A stretch of DNA of 64,000 bases from Camellia lanceoleosa (lineage: Eukaryota > Streptophyta > Magnoliopsida > Ericales > Theaceae), in the NCBI GenBank assembly GCA_025200525.1, contig CM045759.1, forward strand, positions 5,394,001-5,458,000. The letters run 5' to 3'. Shown in pieces: positions 9,324 to 20,877 of this stretch; position 1 is the stretch's first letter; every line of letters starts with the position of its first letter. The position numbers and the translations under genes were made by a program. Under the pieces are notes generated by a model. The model made no database searches, was not told the DNA's origin, and saw only the letters and a program-made list of their open reading frames with translations.

Positions 9324-12300
9324 TGTAGACGCGCCCCGAGGGCCTCATGCTACAGTTCGGACTCAAATGTCACGGTTCTTAATCTGATCTCACAATGTGC
9401 GATGTGAGATTGATAAATCACCAAAGAGTCCAAATTCGGCAAATCATTTTGGAAAACTGATTTTTAAGAAAGAAGTGCCAAACATGGACTGATTTGCCAG
9501 ATATAGAGTCGCCACCTAAATATTTATTTTGGGGAAATTTAGGAAACCCTGACTCGTTGCCTAAGGCCACGTGTCTGTCATCACCAAAGTTGCCTCGGCT
9601 CGGGAACTTGGATACAATTGGGAAAGGTCATCTATGAGCACCCCCGCTCACCCGATCAAAGATGGGCCTGTACTAAACATGATATTTTGTTTTGAAAACA
9701 CATGTGTTCTTATTCCGGTTATTAGCCTAAATTTACTATGTGATGCGCACAATAGACTAGATCGCCTAAGTTGGAACAAAACATTTCATGTTCGTTTGTT
9801 TGAAAATGGTTTGAAGGTGCTACTCGCAAGTAGGCTAAGACGTGGATTTGCCACCCTCAAGTGGGCTTAAGAAAACATGATTTCGCCACAATCAAGTGGG
9901 CTTAAAACACACATTTCGATGAATTGTTCCAATTCGAGTAATCCAACATTCACCCACAAGCATTCAGGCAGTTATATCATTTAAGCAAATAGCCTCATGG
10001 CAAGCATGCTGTCATGTTAACACTCACACTCATGCAAGATGCTAAAGCATAAAAGCTTACCTAGTACTCCGAGCCAAAATAATAGCTAGTTAGTAATCAA
10101 TGCATGATCCTAGCTATGTTAAGATGCCTAATGCAACACATGCAAAATGCAACTAAAAATAGGTTCGGCTAATCTAAAATGGCATATGAGATGCGACAAC
10201 TCGATACACATATTCAAGTTGGAATTGGAATACTATGCGGTTAGTATGATGCGCCGAGCCCAATGCATGCAATACAGATGAATGATGCAAACATGCGAGC
10301 ATAAGGATGCTAATTGAAACATGACCTAGAACTAACCATTGAAAGCAGGTAAGTAAAAAGGAGAAAGACGTGGGGTTGGAAGACATTCACACACTCACGC
10401 ACACTTATTACAAAATACGCCCTCTCGACGGAGGGTCCGAATAAATAATACAAATTGACTAATTAACTAACTAACTAGCTAATTAATAATTACACAACAC
10501 TTAACTAATTAAACAAATTAATTAAGCTACTAAAGTGGTAAAGAGGCCTTGGAAAGACGGACAAATGCATGCATGCTCGGCTCCGCTCGGAAATCTATCG
10601 CCATGCTCATGCTGCCTCTGTTTACACTGCTCTGCACCTTTGAAAACTGTGCAAGTCTCAAGGATGCTTCCAAACTACTCCCTGAACACTGTAGGATGTC
10701 ACCGGCCAAAATACAAGAACACCGGCCATGTGGAAATGGTCATCGACCATTCGTAAGGATCTCGACCAAAAATGTTTAGCTGATCGGCACTGAAGATGGC
10801 CGACCGGCCATATCTTCCTACGGAATGCTGTTTTGCTGTAGCAGAGGACAAACAGAGCATGGCAATGCATTTTCAAAGCAATGTGTGCACAAAACACCCT
10901 CCCTATCATGTCATGAACTCAAGGGAGTGTAGTGTTCGACCCTCGGACCATCAATCGCGCATTTCAATGTGTGATGGCCAAAGGAGCCAAGTGTGCAAAT
11001 CAATGTAGAATGAATGCAACCAAAACATATGAATGCCTAGAACTCTATCATGCTTGATCAAGAGCGTCGGCAACCGAGGATTGAGGCACGTTTCGTCACT
11101 TCAAGTACCAACGTTCCTCGCTCTTCGTGTTTGGTTTGACACCCCAAACCAAACACAATGTAATGCAAGCAAGTATGCCAAATACAGTGCAACATGGAAA
11201 TGCAATGCTATGCAACCCAAACATGCCAAATGCAATAGGACTCAAGCGTGCACACAAGGCTAAGGTAACAAGCATGCCAAATGCAATGCAACCTAATCAA
11301 GCATGTGACAAAATGCAAACTAGCAAGCATGCAAAATGCAACCTAAACGTACAAACATGCAATGTAATAGGCATGCGACAACAATTCCAATGACAAGGAT
11401 GCTACAACATGCAATGCGATAAGCATGCAATGACACACAAACCACATGATCCATGGACTTACAATGGAAATGGATAGGCCTCAGCCACACCAAAAACAGT
11501 GGCCAAAATGATGAAGTGATAGAATGAAATGCACAATGAGCATGCACATGCAATGGTCCAAGAGTTAAGGCATAAGGTCACAACATCCAAACATGAGCGA
11601 GGGGTTGACAATCATGGTAGTATGGTGACACCATAAGCTCTGAAATTATGTTAAGAGTGATGCCAATTTAAACACATAACACAAGCAAGGCATGCTAATG
11701 GACTTCAAGTTCAAAGCTAGCCAAGGTACTTGAACCATGGCCATATCACCCAAGCCCCAAAGGACCAAGGTGACCCAAAACAGTCCTAAGGTAGGCTAAA
11801 ACAAGGCTAGAACATGCATGGGATGAGGCCAGAACATGCTAGAAAGGTGAGCACAAGACAAGACGCATACAAGGCCAAAAGGGGCAATTGCACTACACCT
11901 ATTACAACCAAACATGGCATGACTTAGGCCAATGAAATCAGAGTTATGACATGTTAGAATGAGCCTAAAAACCCACTTAGATGGCATCCCAAAGGCCTAA
12001 GTGTGATGGCATGCACAATGACCTATTCTTAAGGCATGAAACACAAACTATCCAAAGCATGGAATAGGTGATAAATGCAAGTATATGACCATGAAACATG
12101 GACTGAAATCACATTTCACATGATGCCAAATCATGAAAATACTTCAAGTAACACATGCTAATGAACTTAAGGCACAAAGCTTACAAGCTAGAATGAACCG
12201 AGGCTATGCAAAACAATGCATGCATGACCAAGACAACACCGAACAGAGTTTAATCATGGTAAAACATGAGGGAAAGCTCCTTGGAGTCGAGCCAAAACAT

Positions 12301-13456
12301 GCAAGAATAGTGGTGCAAGATTACTCTACAAGTATGTAAAGCATGCAAGATGCCATCAAACCAACAGGGAATAGAGTTAAGGCAGGTCCTAAAAGCCACT
12401 AAAAAGTGCTGAAATAGAACCAAGACATGCTAAGTAAACATACTACTCTTATAAGCCAACAACACAAGCATATGAGACATAAGGAGAGAGGGGTGTCCCC
12501 CTCCTATACAAGACTCCAAAACCACTTCTCCACCACTGAACAAGGCCTAAGAGGGCGTAGACAACCCCTAACCAAAAAGTGACCTTAAGCAACCATAACA
12601 AGCATACAAAATTAGAAATTTTTGTATTTTAGAGTCCGACTTGAAACAATATAGAAGTATGTGTAAAAGCTTAAGCAAGAATGAGGTATCTAAAGTTTAG
12701 AATCTCACCTTTGAAGAACAACTTCAAGAACACAAGACCAGTAACTCTCTCTGATCAAAACCAGCTCAAGAACCTTAAAACCAACCTCCTAGTACCTCAG
12801 CACACAAGGATGGTGTAACTTTAGGTGTTCTAGTGCAAAAGTATGGGCAAAATGCACTTTAGAACACAAATGCACTCACAAATGTAGAGAGAAGGAGATA
12901 TAGAGACAGATAGATATATAACTTCTCCTCAGATTTTTTCTAACCCTTGAGAAGGGAGGAGGAGCTCCCTTCTTATAAGAATCCAATTCCAAGGCTTCTT
13001 GGAGAAGCTAACACAAGGTGCAAATCCCTCCATACACGTGGAGGGAATGAATTGTGCATGCCAGCTGTCACAGCTGGCATAAAATATCTGCCAAAAGCAG
13101 ATGAAAAGGGGTTGACCGGAAAATATGGCCGATTGACCAACAAAGGTGGCCAACCGACCAAATATAGTGCCGATCGGCCAACACTCTTGGCCGATGGCAA
13201 AAAAAAGGGGCCGATGGCTTCAAGCCTTAGCCGATGGGTTGAAGGGATGGCTAACAAGCCACCCTCTTCCCTCAAAAGCAAAAACACAAGTCTTTGGTCC
13301 ACAACAAAGTACAAAACAGACAAGTTGAGAGATCTTGAGGCAAGGCGCGCGGTCGAGACCTCCGGGAACTCAAAACGAACACGAGCATGGATGATCATCG
13401 AGTGTTCAGACGATGACGTCCAAGTCTTGAGGACGGTCAAAAATGGGGTGTCTACA
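9324..13456. mobile_element. 4.1-kb LARD-like element or giant solo LTR in gypsy gag (TSD acgtt)
   Basis: The left end is TGTAGACGCGCCCC and the right end is GGGGTGTCTACA, so the termini form a TGTAGAC/GTCTACA inverted pair. Perfect 5-bp duplications acgtt flank it at 9319-9323 and 13457-13461. Joining the flanks with one TSD copy keeps gag in phase, from ..VNAVER into SSRNRRGRR. No gag, RT or integrase similarity is visible in 4133 bp, and I see no internal copy of the terminal sequence. It is therefore either a very long solo LTR, as in large retrotransposon derivatives, or a non-coding element with cryptic LTRs. A TATAAG-like site lies at 12971-12980, about 480 bp in from the right end. 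Confidence 0.83.
11130..12400. repeat. ATGCA/CATGC-rich degenerate repeat region within the 4.1-kb element
   Basis: Short words such as catgc, atgcaa, caatgca and aacatg recur very densely without a fixed period, for example around 11200-11440. No ORF with plausible composition is present. It looks like a decayed short-unit repeat. Confidence 0.55.
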
Positions 13457-14806
13457 ACGTTCTACCGCGTTGACTTTTGCCATAGTCTTTTTATCTAGTA
13501 CTGCTGATGCACCAGATTTGGCTTTAGCGCGGGCACCATCCTCCTCCACCTGAATATGTTGGTGTACTCTCTCCATTAAGGCCTCTATCGTGAGGGGTGG
13601 CGTCATGGTGATTGAGTCCCTCAACTTGTTTCTGACTGGAAAACCTCTTTTGTACTGCGCGATGGCGAGATTTGTGGAGCAATCTCCTATCTGGTTGAAG
13701 GTCTCCCAATAACGACTATTGTAGGATCTCAACGTCTCCTTGTCGCCCATGTCAATGGAGAGTAGCTGATCAATCTCCACTGGCGTCTTGGTGTTCGTTC
13801 TGAACCTTGTCACGAACGCCTCTGCCAATTGCGCCCAGGAGGCTATGCTACCTTCTGGTAGCCTTTCGAACCAGGTTAAACCTAGGTCGCCAAGGCTGGA
13901 TGGGAATAGGATGCACATCAAAGCCTCGTTTTGCCAGTATACTGCCATAACCTGGCGAAAGTGGCTAAGGTGCATGTAGGGGTCTATCTTCCCCTCATAC
14001 GTGGTGAATTTGGGTTGAAGGAAGCCTGAAGGTAGGGATGCATTCTCAATTGCCAGAACGAACGGCGAGGTCTGCAGCCTTGCTAATGCTTTGTCTGTTA
14101 GTTTGTAAGCAAGGTGCGGTATCGACATTCCTACCCCGACGCTCCCATGCGTCCGAGGAGCCAACCACTGAAGGGCTGAAACTCTGCACGGGTCGCGCGC
14201 CCTGTTATCTTCCTTCCATCGTGCCCTTTCTTCTAGCACAGTCCGCAAATCGGATGATCTAGACAACTCTGTCTGCCTAGATGACATCTGGTGTGTGCGC
14301 GAGGGCCAATAGGTGCTTCCCTCAGTATGTGACCTCTCAATTCTCGTTCTCTCAGACCTGGAGTAACAAGTCTTGGGAGTTCTTGACTGAGTGTCGCCTG
14401 TTCTCAGGTTCCTACTCTCTACTTGCGATGGCATAGTATGCCTACCACGATCTTCTGAGTGGTGAGGGGGCGTGTTACTTTTGCGCCTCTCTCCTGTCGC
14501 CACCCATTTTCCTTTGACCTGGCGTTTCATAGACTCCATGTCCACCGCCATCTTCCTTATTAACTCGTCTTGTTCGTTTACGCGATCCTCCAGAACTTGA
14601 GGATCGATTCTCCGCCTCTGTCTTTCTGGACTTTGAGAGCGACGGGGGCTGTTAGTCCGCCTCCCCCTTGCATCCCTCCGGGGGTTCTGTCGCTGGGGCT
14701 CTAAATCCGCCATGGGAGGGATAGAAGGTAAGCCTTCGCGCCTTCCAGCCCCCTCTAGCGTTTGTCCATCAATGGTGGACTGCGGCAAATCTTTATTGTG
14801 TGCCAT
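13457..14806 (-). pseudogene. Gypsy gag, N-terminal and central part
   Basis: The frame is open for about 450 codons from the first ATG at 14806 (MAHNKDLPQ), 55 bases inside the PBS, to the 4.1-kb insertion. It begins with an Arg/Ser/Pro-rich region (RRSQSPERQRRR) and a short coiled coil (EDRVNEQDELIRKMAVDME). The retrotransposon gag domain follows, including PFVLAIENASLPSGFLQPKF, YEGKIDPYMHLSHFRQVM, LTWFERLPEGSIASWAQL and FVTRF. The rest of gag, with the zinc knuckle, lies at 9028-9323. Product role: the structural shell protein of the element's particle. Confidence 0.9.
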
Positions 14807-14860
14807 TACTTCCAATTAGAGAGGAAAAACTTGATCAAGAGGTTTTGTTCCTTCTGAGCT

Positions 14861-14877
14861 TCCCACGGGCGGCGCCA
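14861..14877 (-). other. Primer-binding site of the gypsy element
   Basis: On the minus strand, two or three bases past the LTR end, the sequence reads TGGCGCCGCCCGTGGGA. TGGCGCCG matches the 3' end of plant tRNA-Asp, after which the match weakens. This placement and form are usual in Tat elements. Confidence 0.72.
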
Positions 14878-14879
14878 AT

Positions 14880-15658
14880 TGTACGAGCACGAAATATTCC
14901 TCTCGTATAATCCTATTGATCAAGTCTGCGCTCCTCTGTACGTCGTCGCTTTACTCCCTGAAAACACAAACGTGAGCTAGCCGGCGGGTGTGTGCCGGAT
15001 ACCTCGCCAATGCCTAAGTCAGCAAAATAGACAAATAGACCAAAGCTTTGTGTATTTGAGAATCAAAGTTGTGTTACCTCTCCATAGGTGATGTTGTGAG
15101 CTTTTATAGGTTCCGTGTGGCACAATCCTAGTAGGACTCTTACTCCTCTATGTAAAGTCCTCCTAGGAATCATATTCCTGAAAGATAATGCTTATCTTTC
15201 AACAACCCCTCACTGCTTAAACCAAGTGAGATGGTTTTACCATGGTTGGATGTCAATACGACCGAGCTAACATGACCATGCTAAAGCCGCAGACTAGACC
15301 GAGCTCCAACTAGCTCGGTTCTTCCTTTCACTGCGTGTACCTCAGTTTGACATGCTCCAACTAGGCTGTTTACTTAATACCGAGCTAACCAAGTACGAGG
15401 TAGGAGTTAGCTCGATGCTCCAATGCGCAATGCCAAGCTAGCTCGGCTCTCCCAAGCACAGTGCCTAGCTAGCTCGGCCCACAACCGCTTAGTCTTTTGG
15501 ACCGAAGTAAATTTGCTTTTACCTCAGTCCATCTTGCGGCCCAATTACCAAAGAAGTCTCCTACTTAGCTCGGCCCAATTTAGACATAAATTACCCTCTC
15601 ACTTTGCTTCCAAATTAATACAAAACTGATTAATCAAAAAGTAGTCACGAGAATGACA
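14880..15658 (-). mobile_element. 5' LTR of the gypsy element
   Basis: The LTR starts on the plus strand as TGTACGAGCACG directly after the PBS and most likely ends ...CGAGAATGACA at 15658, giving TG..CA ends and about 780 bp. On the minus strand it begins TGTCATTCTCGTG. The outer end is inferred, because the matching LTR is outside the window and the TSD cannot be checked. The minus-strand beginning (15240-15600) is rich in agctcggt repeats. Confidence 0.75.
15101..15108 (-). promoter_or_regulatory. TATA box of the gypsy 5' LTR
   Basis: The minus strand reads CCTATAAAAGCTC here, a good plant TATA box about 550 bp into the LTR and 230 bp before gag-side sequence. The position suits the U3/R border. 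Confidence 0.6.
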
Positions 15659-16385
15659 ATGTTCAAACATTATAAACAAACATCATGTAAATATAATTTA
15701 GCCATCCCAGATCCATACAATGCTCAAACTTGGAGGTCGTTTGGCAACAAGCTTAAATTAGTTAAAAAAATTATTATATAAAAAATTAAAAAGTTAAACA
15801 TTCAAAAATTCATACAAAAAATTCAAGTACTCAAATTTTTACTTTTTACACATTTTTTTTTTTTTTTGTGGGGGTAAAAAATCCAAAAAACTATTCTCAG
15901 ACACTTCCACTTGGTTTGGTTTACATTTCAAAATATTTTTCAAAACATAGAAACTAGTTTGATAAAAATAAATATTAAAATAATAATTTAAATTTTTTAA
16001 AAATTATTTATATCTATCAAAAAATAAAACTATATGAAAATGATCAATATTTTTAAATTTTTAATTTTTTTTATCATTTTATGTTTTAAAATTTTAGAGA
16101 AAAAAAATTTGAAAAAAAGATTTTGAAAATCAAACCAAACAGATCTTTCAATTTTTTTCCACCTTATATTTTAGTTAAAAGGCCAAAAAATTATTAAAAA
16201 AACATTTTCCAAACAAATTACTATGTTATAAGTTTTAATTTATAACTTATTTACCATCCATTTGTTTATTTTAAAAAAAAATAAATGTATACTTTTTGCA
16301 GAAAATAGTTTCAGAAAAATGTCATCTATACAAAACATTTTGTGTGTCTGTTGCAATTCTAAAAACAATGTGCTAGTGGTAGAAC
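15659..16385. other. AT-rich intergenic stretch
   Basis: There is no gene or recognisable element. The DNA is dominated by A and T runs (for example 15841-15868 and 15960-16140), with low-complexity frames only. Confidence 0.6.
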
Positions 16386-17546
16386 CACTACAACAAAAAG
16401 CACAAATGGAGACTAAAAAAAAAAATTTCGTTGCTGAAAGTAGCACTTTTGGCGACTAAAATGGAATTAGTAGCCAAAAGTGAAGACTTTTGGCGACTAA
16501 AACAGTTTAGTAGCCAAATGTATAGTTATTGGTGACTAAAAATTAGTTTAGTCACCGATTATATGGGTTTTAGTGACTAAAAAAATTTTAGTAGCCAAAA
16601 GTCAAGGTTTTTGGCGACTAAAAACATTTAGTAGCCAAAAGTATAGGTTTTGACGATTAAAAAATAGTTTGGTCGCTGATTATACGTGTTTTACCGACAA
16701 AAAAAAAAAATTCATAGCCAAAAGTAAAGCTTTTTGGCTACTAAAAAATATTTAGTAGCTAAAAGTCAACAATTGGCGACTAAAATTCAGTTTAGTCACC
16801 CAAAGTGGAGGGTTTTGGCGACTAAAATTCAGTTTAGTCGCCAAAAGTGGAGGTTTTAGGCGGGAATTAATTCTTTTAGCGACAAAAAAGTAATTAGTAG
16901 CCAAAAAGTATAGAATTGGCGACTAAAAAACAGATTTAGTCGCCAAAAGTGGTCTCCTATTTTTTTTAGTAAATAATTTATTTTTTACATAAATTATATT
17001 AAGTAAAAATAATTATTTATATATATATAGTTTTGTATTAATACCGGTCAATATACTATATAAATAATATATGTTGCATTTATATTGATGTGATGTTGTA
17101 GTGGCATAGTGGGGAGAGTGTATTGGTAAAGGTTTAGAATATGGGAGGTTGGTGGTTCGAAACTTGGGAATAGCAGAGGGTAATTTTTTTTTTTCTGCAA
17201 TATGCTTTTGGCGACTAAAATGTGTGGTCGCCAAAAGCTTGACTATTGGCGACGAAAAAATAGTCAGCAAATGTATAAATAAAAAAAATAATTCACTATT
17301 GGCGACTAAAAGATTATGCTAAATGTATAATTTTCAAAAATGTAATTGACTATTGGCGACAAAAGCTTTGGTCGCTAAAGACCTGTTTTTGACCGACTAA
17401 AACTTTTTTAGTCGCCAATACCTCCGGCGACCATGTATTCGCGACAAAACCGGCAACTAAAATATTTAGTCAGGGAAAGTGAAAAGTCGACTTTTGGCGA
17501 CTAAAATTGGACTTTTTAGTCGCCAAATGTGCTTTTTCTTGTAGTG
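16386..17546. mobile_element. Short non-autonomous CACTA (En/Spm) element, TSD aac
   Basis: The left end is CACTACAACAAAAAGCAC, and the right end on the other strand is CACTACAAGAAAAAGCAC, the classic CACTA termini. The 3-bp target duplication aac is exact (16383-16385 and 17547-17549). Inside are many copies, in both orientations, of TTTGGCGACTAAA / TTTAGTCGCCAAA, the kind of subterminal repeat bound by TnpA-like proteins. There is no transposase coding sequence in 1161 bp. Confidence 0.93.
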
Positions 17547-17549
17547 AAC

Positions 17550-18687
17550 CGGGAAGATGTCTTTCACCTTTGATTTGTAAAAAATATTTTCTATTCAAAT
17601 AATCAATTATTTTTTTATATTGATGAAAGAAAAAAAAAAAAAAGCTTTTATTAAAATTTCATTTTTATCACACCAAATACCAAAAGACATTTGCTTTTCA
17701 CTAAAACAAACAAATCGTTATTAGAAGTCATGAATCTTACGAGCTTAGATAGATATCCAAGATATGAATTAGAAATACTTGTTTAGAAGTATGAGTACCT
17801 GATTTGTAAGATATAAGTTGACTCATAATATTTTTTCTTCTTCTTGAAAACTGTTTTTAATAATTTGAATTATTTCATCTATTTATTTTTTTTTTTTATG
17901 TATATTAATACAATGAAAGTATGTCTACATATAAGACCCACTATATTTAAAACAAATTGAGACTTAGCATGCAACATGGGAAAAGACATAAGAGATGAAC
18001 TGCTTAGCCAAATAATTCGATGATGTTTAGCAAATTCATGCTTGTTGACAAACAGATATAGCTTTGAATTTGATTGGTCGCTATCCAGAATTAGCAACGT
18101 CAAAACTCTACGGTCATTACGCCTTGGAAGATATGGCTTTTACGGCGTCAACATTCCCAAGTGGTAGTTGCCTAAATCGTTGGCAACGATTAATCTATTC
18201 TTGTGAGTTTTCTTTCAAGCACCCCTCTCATTCTTTCTACTTTTGCATGGGTTACCATTAGAGCATAAAATAGAACTGGCTATCTAATAATAGAGAAACA
18301 TTTGGGATCTCTCTTGGGATTTTTCCCCCCACTCCAAAGTGATTTTGACCCTCTATGTATGTGTGAGATCCACTCATATATGTGTAAGGTTCACATTATG
18401 AGTGGTTCAAATTTGTAAAATCTTATAAAGTGGGGGTCTCAATCATTAATCATAATAATATTATAGTACATACTCTGCATCTTTCTTTCTTTTTTTATTT
18501 AGGGGGGATGGGGATTGGCAGAAAGAAAACTTTATTAAAGAAAAAACAGTATCACCAGTATACAAAAAGAGATAAAAGATAAACAATCAAGCCTCCTCAA
18601 ACTTTGCTAAGCTAATTTCATTTTCAATTTGCATTCCCCCTTCCAATGAATGAATGAATGAAAGCATTCGCTAAAATAAAAGGGATA
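17550..18687. other. Intergenic, no feature recognised
   Basis: AT-rich sequence with homopolymer runs and a short (aatg)n stretch near 18648-18662. The small ORFs around 18064-18261 have no recognisable similarity. Confidence 0.5.
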
Positions 18688-19078
18688 GGGAAAATTATAA
18701 CGGTAGTTCCTTTATTTTGTTTTTTGTGTTATTTTGGTCTCTATAATTTTAATTAGCTTGATTTTGACCCTAAATTTATGACTATTTCAATTTGGTCCAA
18801 TTGATTACAACTCTCAGTATTTTTTTTTTATGAAATATAAGCATATAAGTGGCATGTGTCATAGTTTTGAGAGCAGAATTATAAACTTACTCAACTCAAT
18901 ATGTTACACTCAACAAATTCAGTGATTATTTTTTATCAAAAACGCTAACGATATTATTATTAACTGGACCAAATTGACACAAAATCTAAAATTAATGTTC
19001 AAAATTAAGCAAATTGAAAATATAACAACCAAAATAACACAAGGGACAAAATGTAGAGATCACTTGTGTAATTTGCCC
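18688..19078. mobile_element. MITE with terminal inverted repeats of about 110 bp
   Basis: The left arm begins GGGAAAATTATAACGG and runs through ttgtgttattttggtctc and gcttgattttga to caatttggtcca. The right arm (about 18965-19078) is its imperfect reverse complement and ends in ...gtaatttgccc. No coding capacity lies between the arms. GGG..CCC ends with long inverted repeats suggest a Mutator-like MITE, but I found no clear TSD. Confidence 0.75.
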
Positions 19079-19343
19079 AAAGAAATATTAGAATATTTCT
19101 TGACCCACTAAGTAATGCGAGCCTTCACCAGCTCAACACCTTGCTACAAGAATAAAATTCACAATTTAACACCCAGTTATTTCTGGCTTTCCATTGGATC
19201 CAGTTAACAATAATTGCTATCAGAGTTACCTCCCATAATAGCTTCTTAATATTTTTAAATCTGAAAACCAAGCCACCAAACCAACACAACACAATAGATG
19301 TTTAAAATTTGGTGGTATTACTCACTTCATGTGCCACAAATTT

Positions 19344-19965
19344 CACTACAAGAAAATACACTTTTGGCAACTAACATATTAGTCGCCAAAAGTATTGATT
19401 TTAGTCACCGAAACACATTGTCGACTAAATAATTTAGTCGCTGGCTTTGTCGGGGATACATAGTCGCCGAAGGAATTAGCGACTAAAATACATTTAGTCG
19501 CCATAAGTAGTACAAAAATACCAACTAACCTTTTAGTAGGCAAAAATAATAGGTATTAGCAACGAAAAGAGCCTTAGTCGTTGATAAGTGACATTAGCGA
19601 CTAAAATGTTAGTCGCCCAAACGGTTCATTAATTCCTTTAACTCACATATTTAGCTACAAAAAGTTTTTGTAGCCAAAAAGTGAAATATCTTCGGCGACG
19701 ACATTGTTAGTCGCCAATAGTGAAACTTTCAGCTACTGCATGTTTAGTCGGCCATAGTTATTTTATTATGTTTTGGCGACTAAAACGTTAGTCGCCAAAA
19801 ATATGTTGGATTTTAGCTACTAACCAGTTTAGTCAGCCATAATTATTTTCTTATGTTTTCGAGTTGTTTGCCTACTAAATATTTAGTCGCTAAAAGTTTT
19901 TTGATTTTTAGCTACTACACATTTAGTCGCCATAACTGTTTTCAGATTGTTTTGGCTACCAAATA
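19344..19965. repeat. Subterminal repeat region of the large CACTA element
   Basis: Motifs of the form TTAGTCGCCAAAAGT and its reverse complement recur every 20-60 bp in both orientations. The same core, TTTGGCGACTAAA, fills the short CACTA element at 16386-17546. These are expected TnpA-type binding sites. Confidence 0.8.
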
Positions 19966-20877
19966 TATATCCACCGCAACTTGTACGTATACAACCTATA
20001 TATATTATCACCTATTCCATAATGCATGTTTCACTTCGAACCATGAAACAAAAATGAACACCTACTATATATATTCCAACTACAAATAATAATGTAAACT
20101 TATGTACGAACCAACTATATATATTTCAATTACAAATAATAACGTCATACATTCCAAATACGTTACCAAAACAATGTCCTCTATACACAACATTTTTACT
20201 TTATACTATGCATTGTAATGACCAGTTGACAAGGTACAAATTACTATGGTAATATGTACCACGACAAAAGGTAATCTATATTAATTAATACTAGAGCCAT
20301 TAATACAAGCTCCAAAAATACTATGTACCCCACTATAAATTATATGTACGATGCATCCAAATTCCACGATTCATTGATGCTACACCAGCAGAGCAATTAA
20401 TACAAGCTCCAAAAATAGTTTGTACCCCGCAAAAAATTATATGTTCAATGCATCCACAGTCCACACAAAAAGTATAGGACGACAAAAAACTTCCCAACTT
20501 TGCATAAGTGTGAATTATCTTCTGGGAAAAAAAATAGAAGATCCACATGTCAATGCCAAAAGCCATCTACACTACAAAAATTACACCCATTAGTTCCATT
20601 GTAAACAAAAAGTTATAGCCATCTACAAAACACAAATTGCAAGCATATCAATTGTAATTGCAATTGTATGTAAATATTGTTTGAATTTAGGAATTTCAAT
20701 ATAGTTTCTTTACACGTTCAATTGTATTGAAAGTGCAAAGAAATTTTCAAGTCAACCCCAAGTCAAGTTTAGTCTAATGTGTAAACATATATATATTTTA
20801 TTCATAATTGTACATATATAGAGATGCTTATAGAACATATATATATTTGTAAGCTTTAATATATTTGTATAAGCTTT

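Larger units (their letters stand above)
1..15658 (-). mobile_element. Ty3/gypsy LTR retrotransposon, Tat-like lineage, 3' end outside the window
   Basis: On the minus strand the order is 5' LTR (14880-15658), PBS, gag, protease, reverse transcriptase, a second RNase H, integrase, a tandem-repeat 3' region, then an ORF on the opposite strand. An antisense ORF between integrase and the 3' LTR, an extra RNase H and a long repeat-bearing 3' region are known traits of the Tat/Retand/Grande group. The 3' LTR would lie left of base 1. The element is split by insertions at 3163-5756 and 9324-13456, so the original copy covers roughly 9 kb of this window. Stops and frameshifts in protease, RT, RNase H and integrase make it non-autonomous. 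Confidence 0.9.

Noticed and set aside
12947..13498. Plus-strand ORF of 183 codons crossing the element edge
   Set aside because: It crosses the insertion boundary at 13456 and overlaps the gag frame on the other strand; no similarity.
13457..14806. Treating the two gag parts as separate genes
   Set aside because: The TSD acgtt and phase agreement show they are one gene split by the 4.1-kb insertion.
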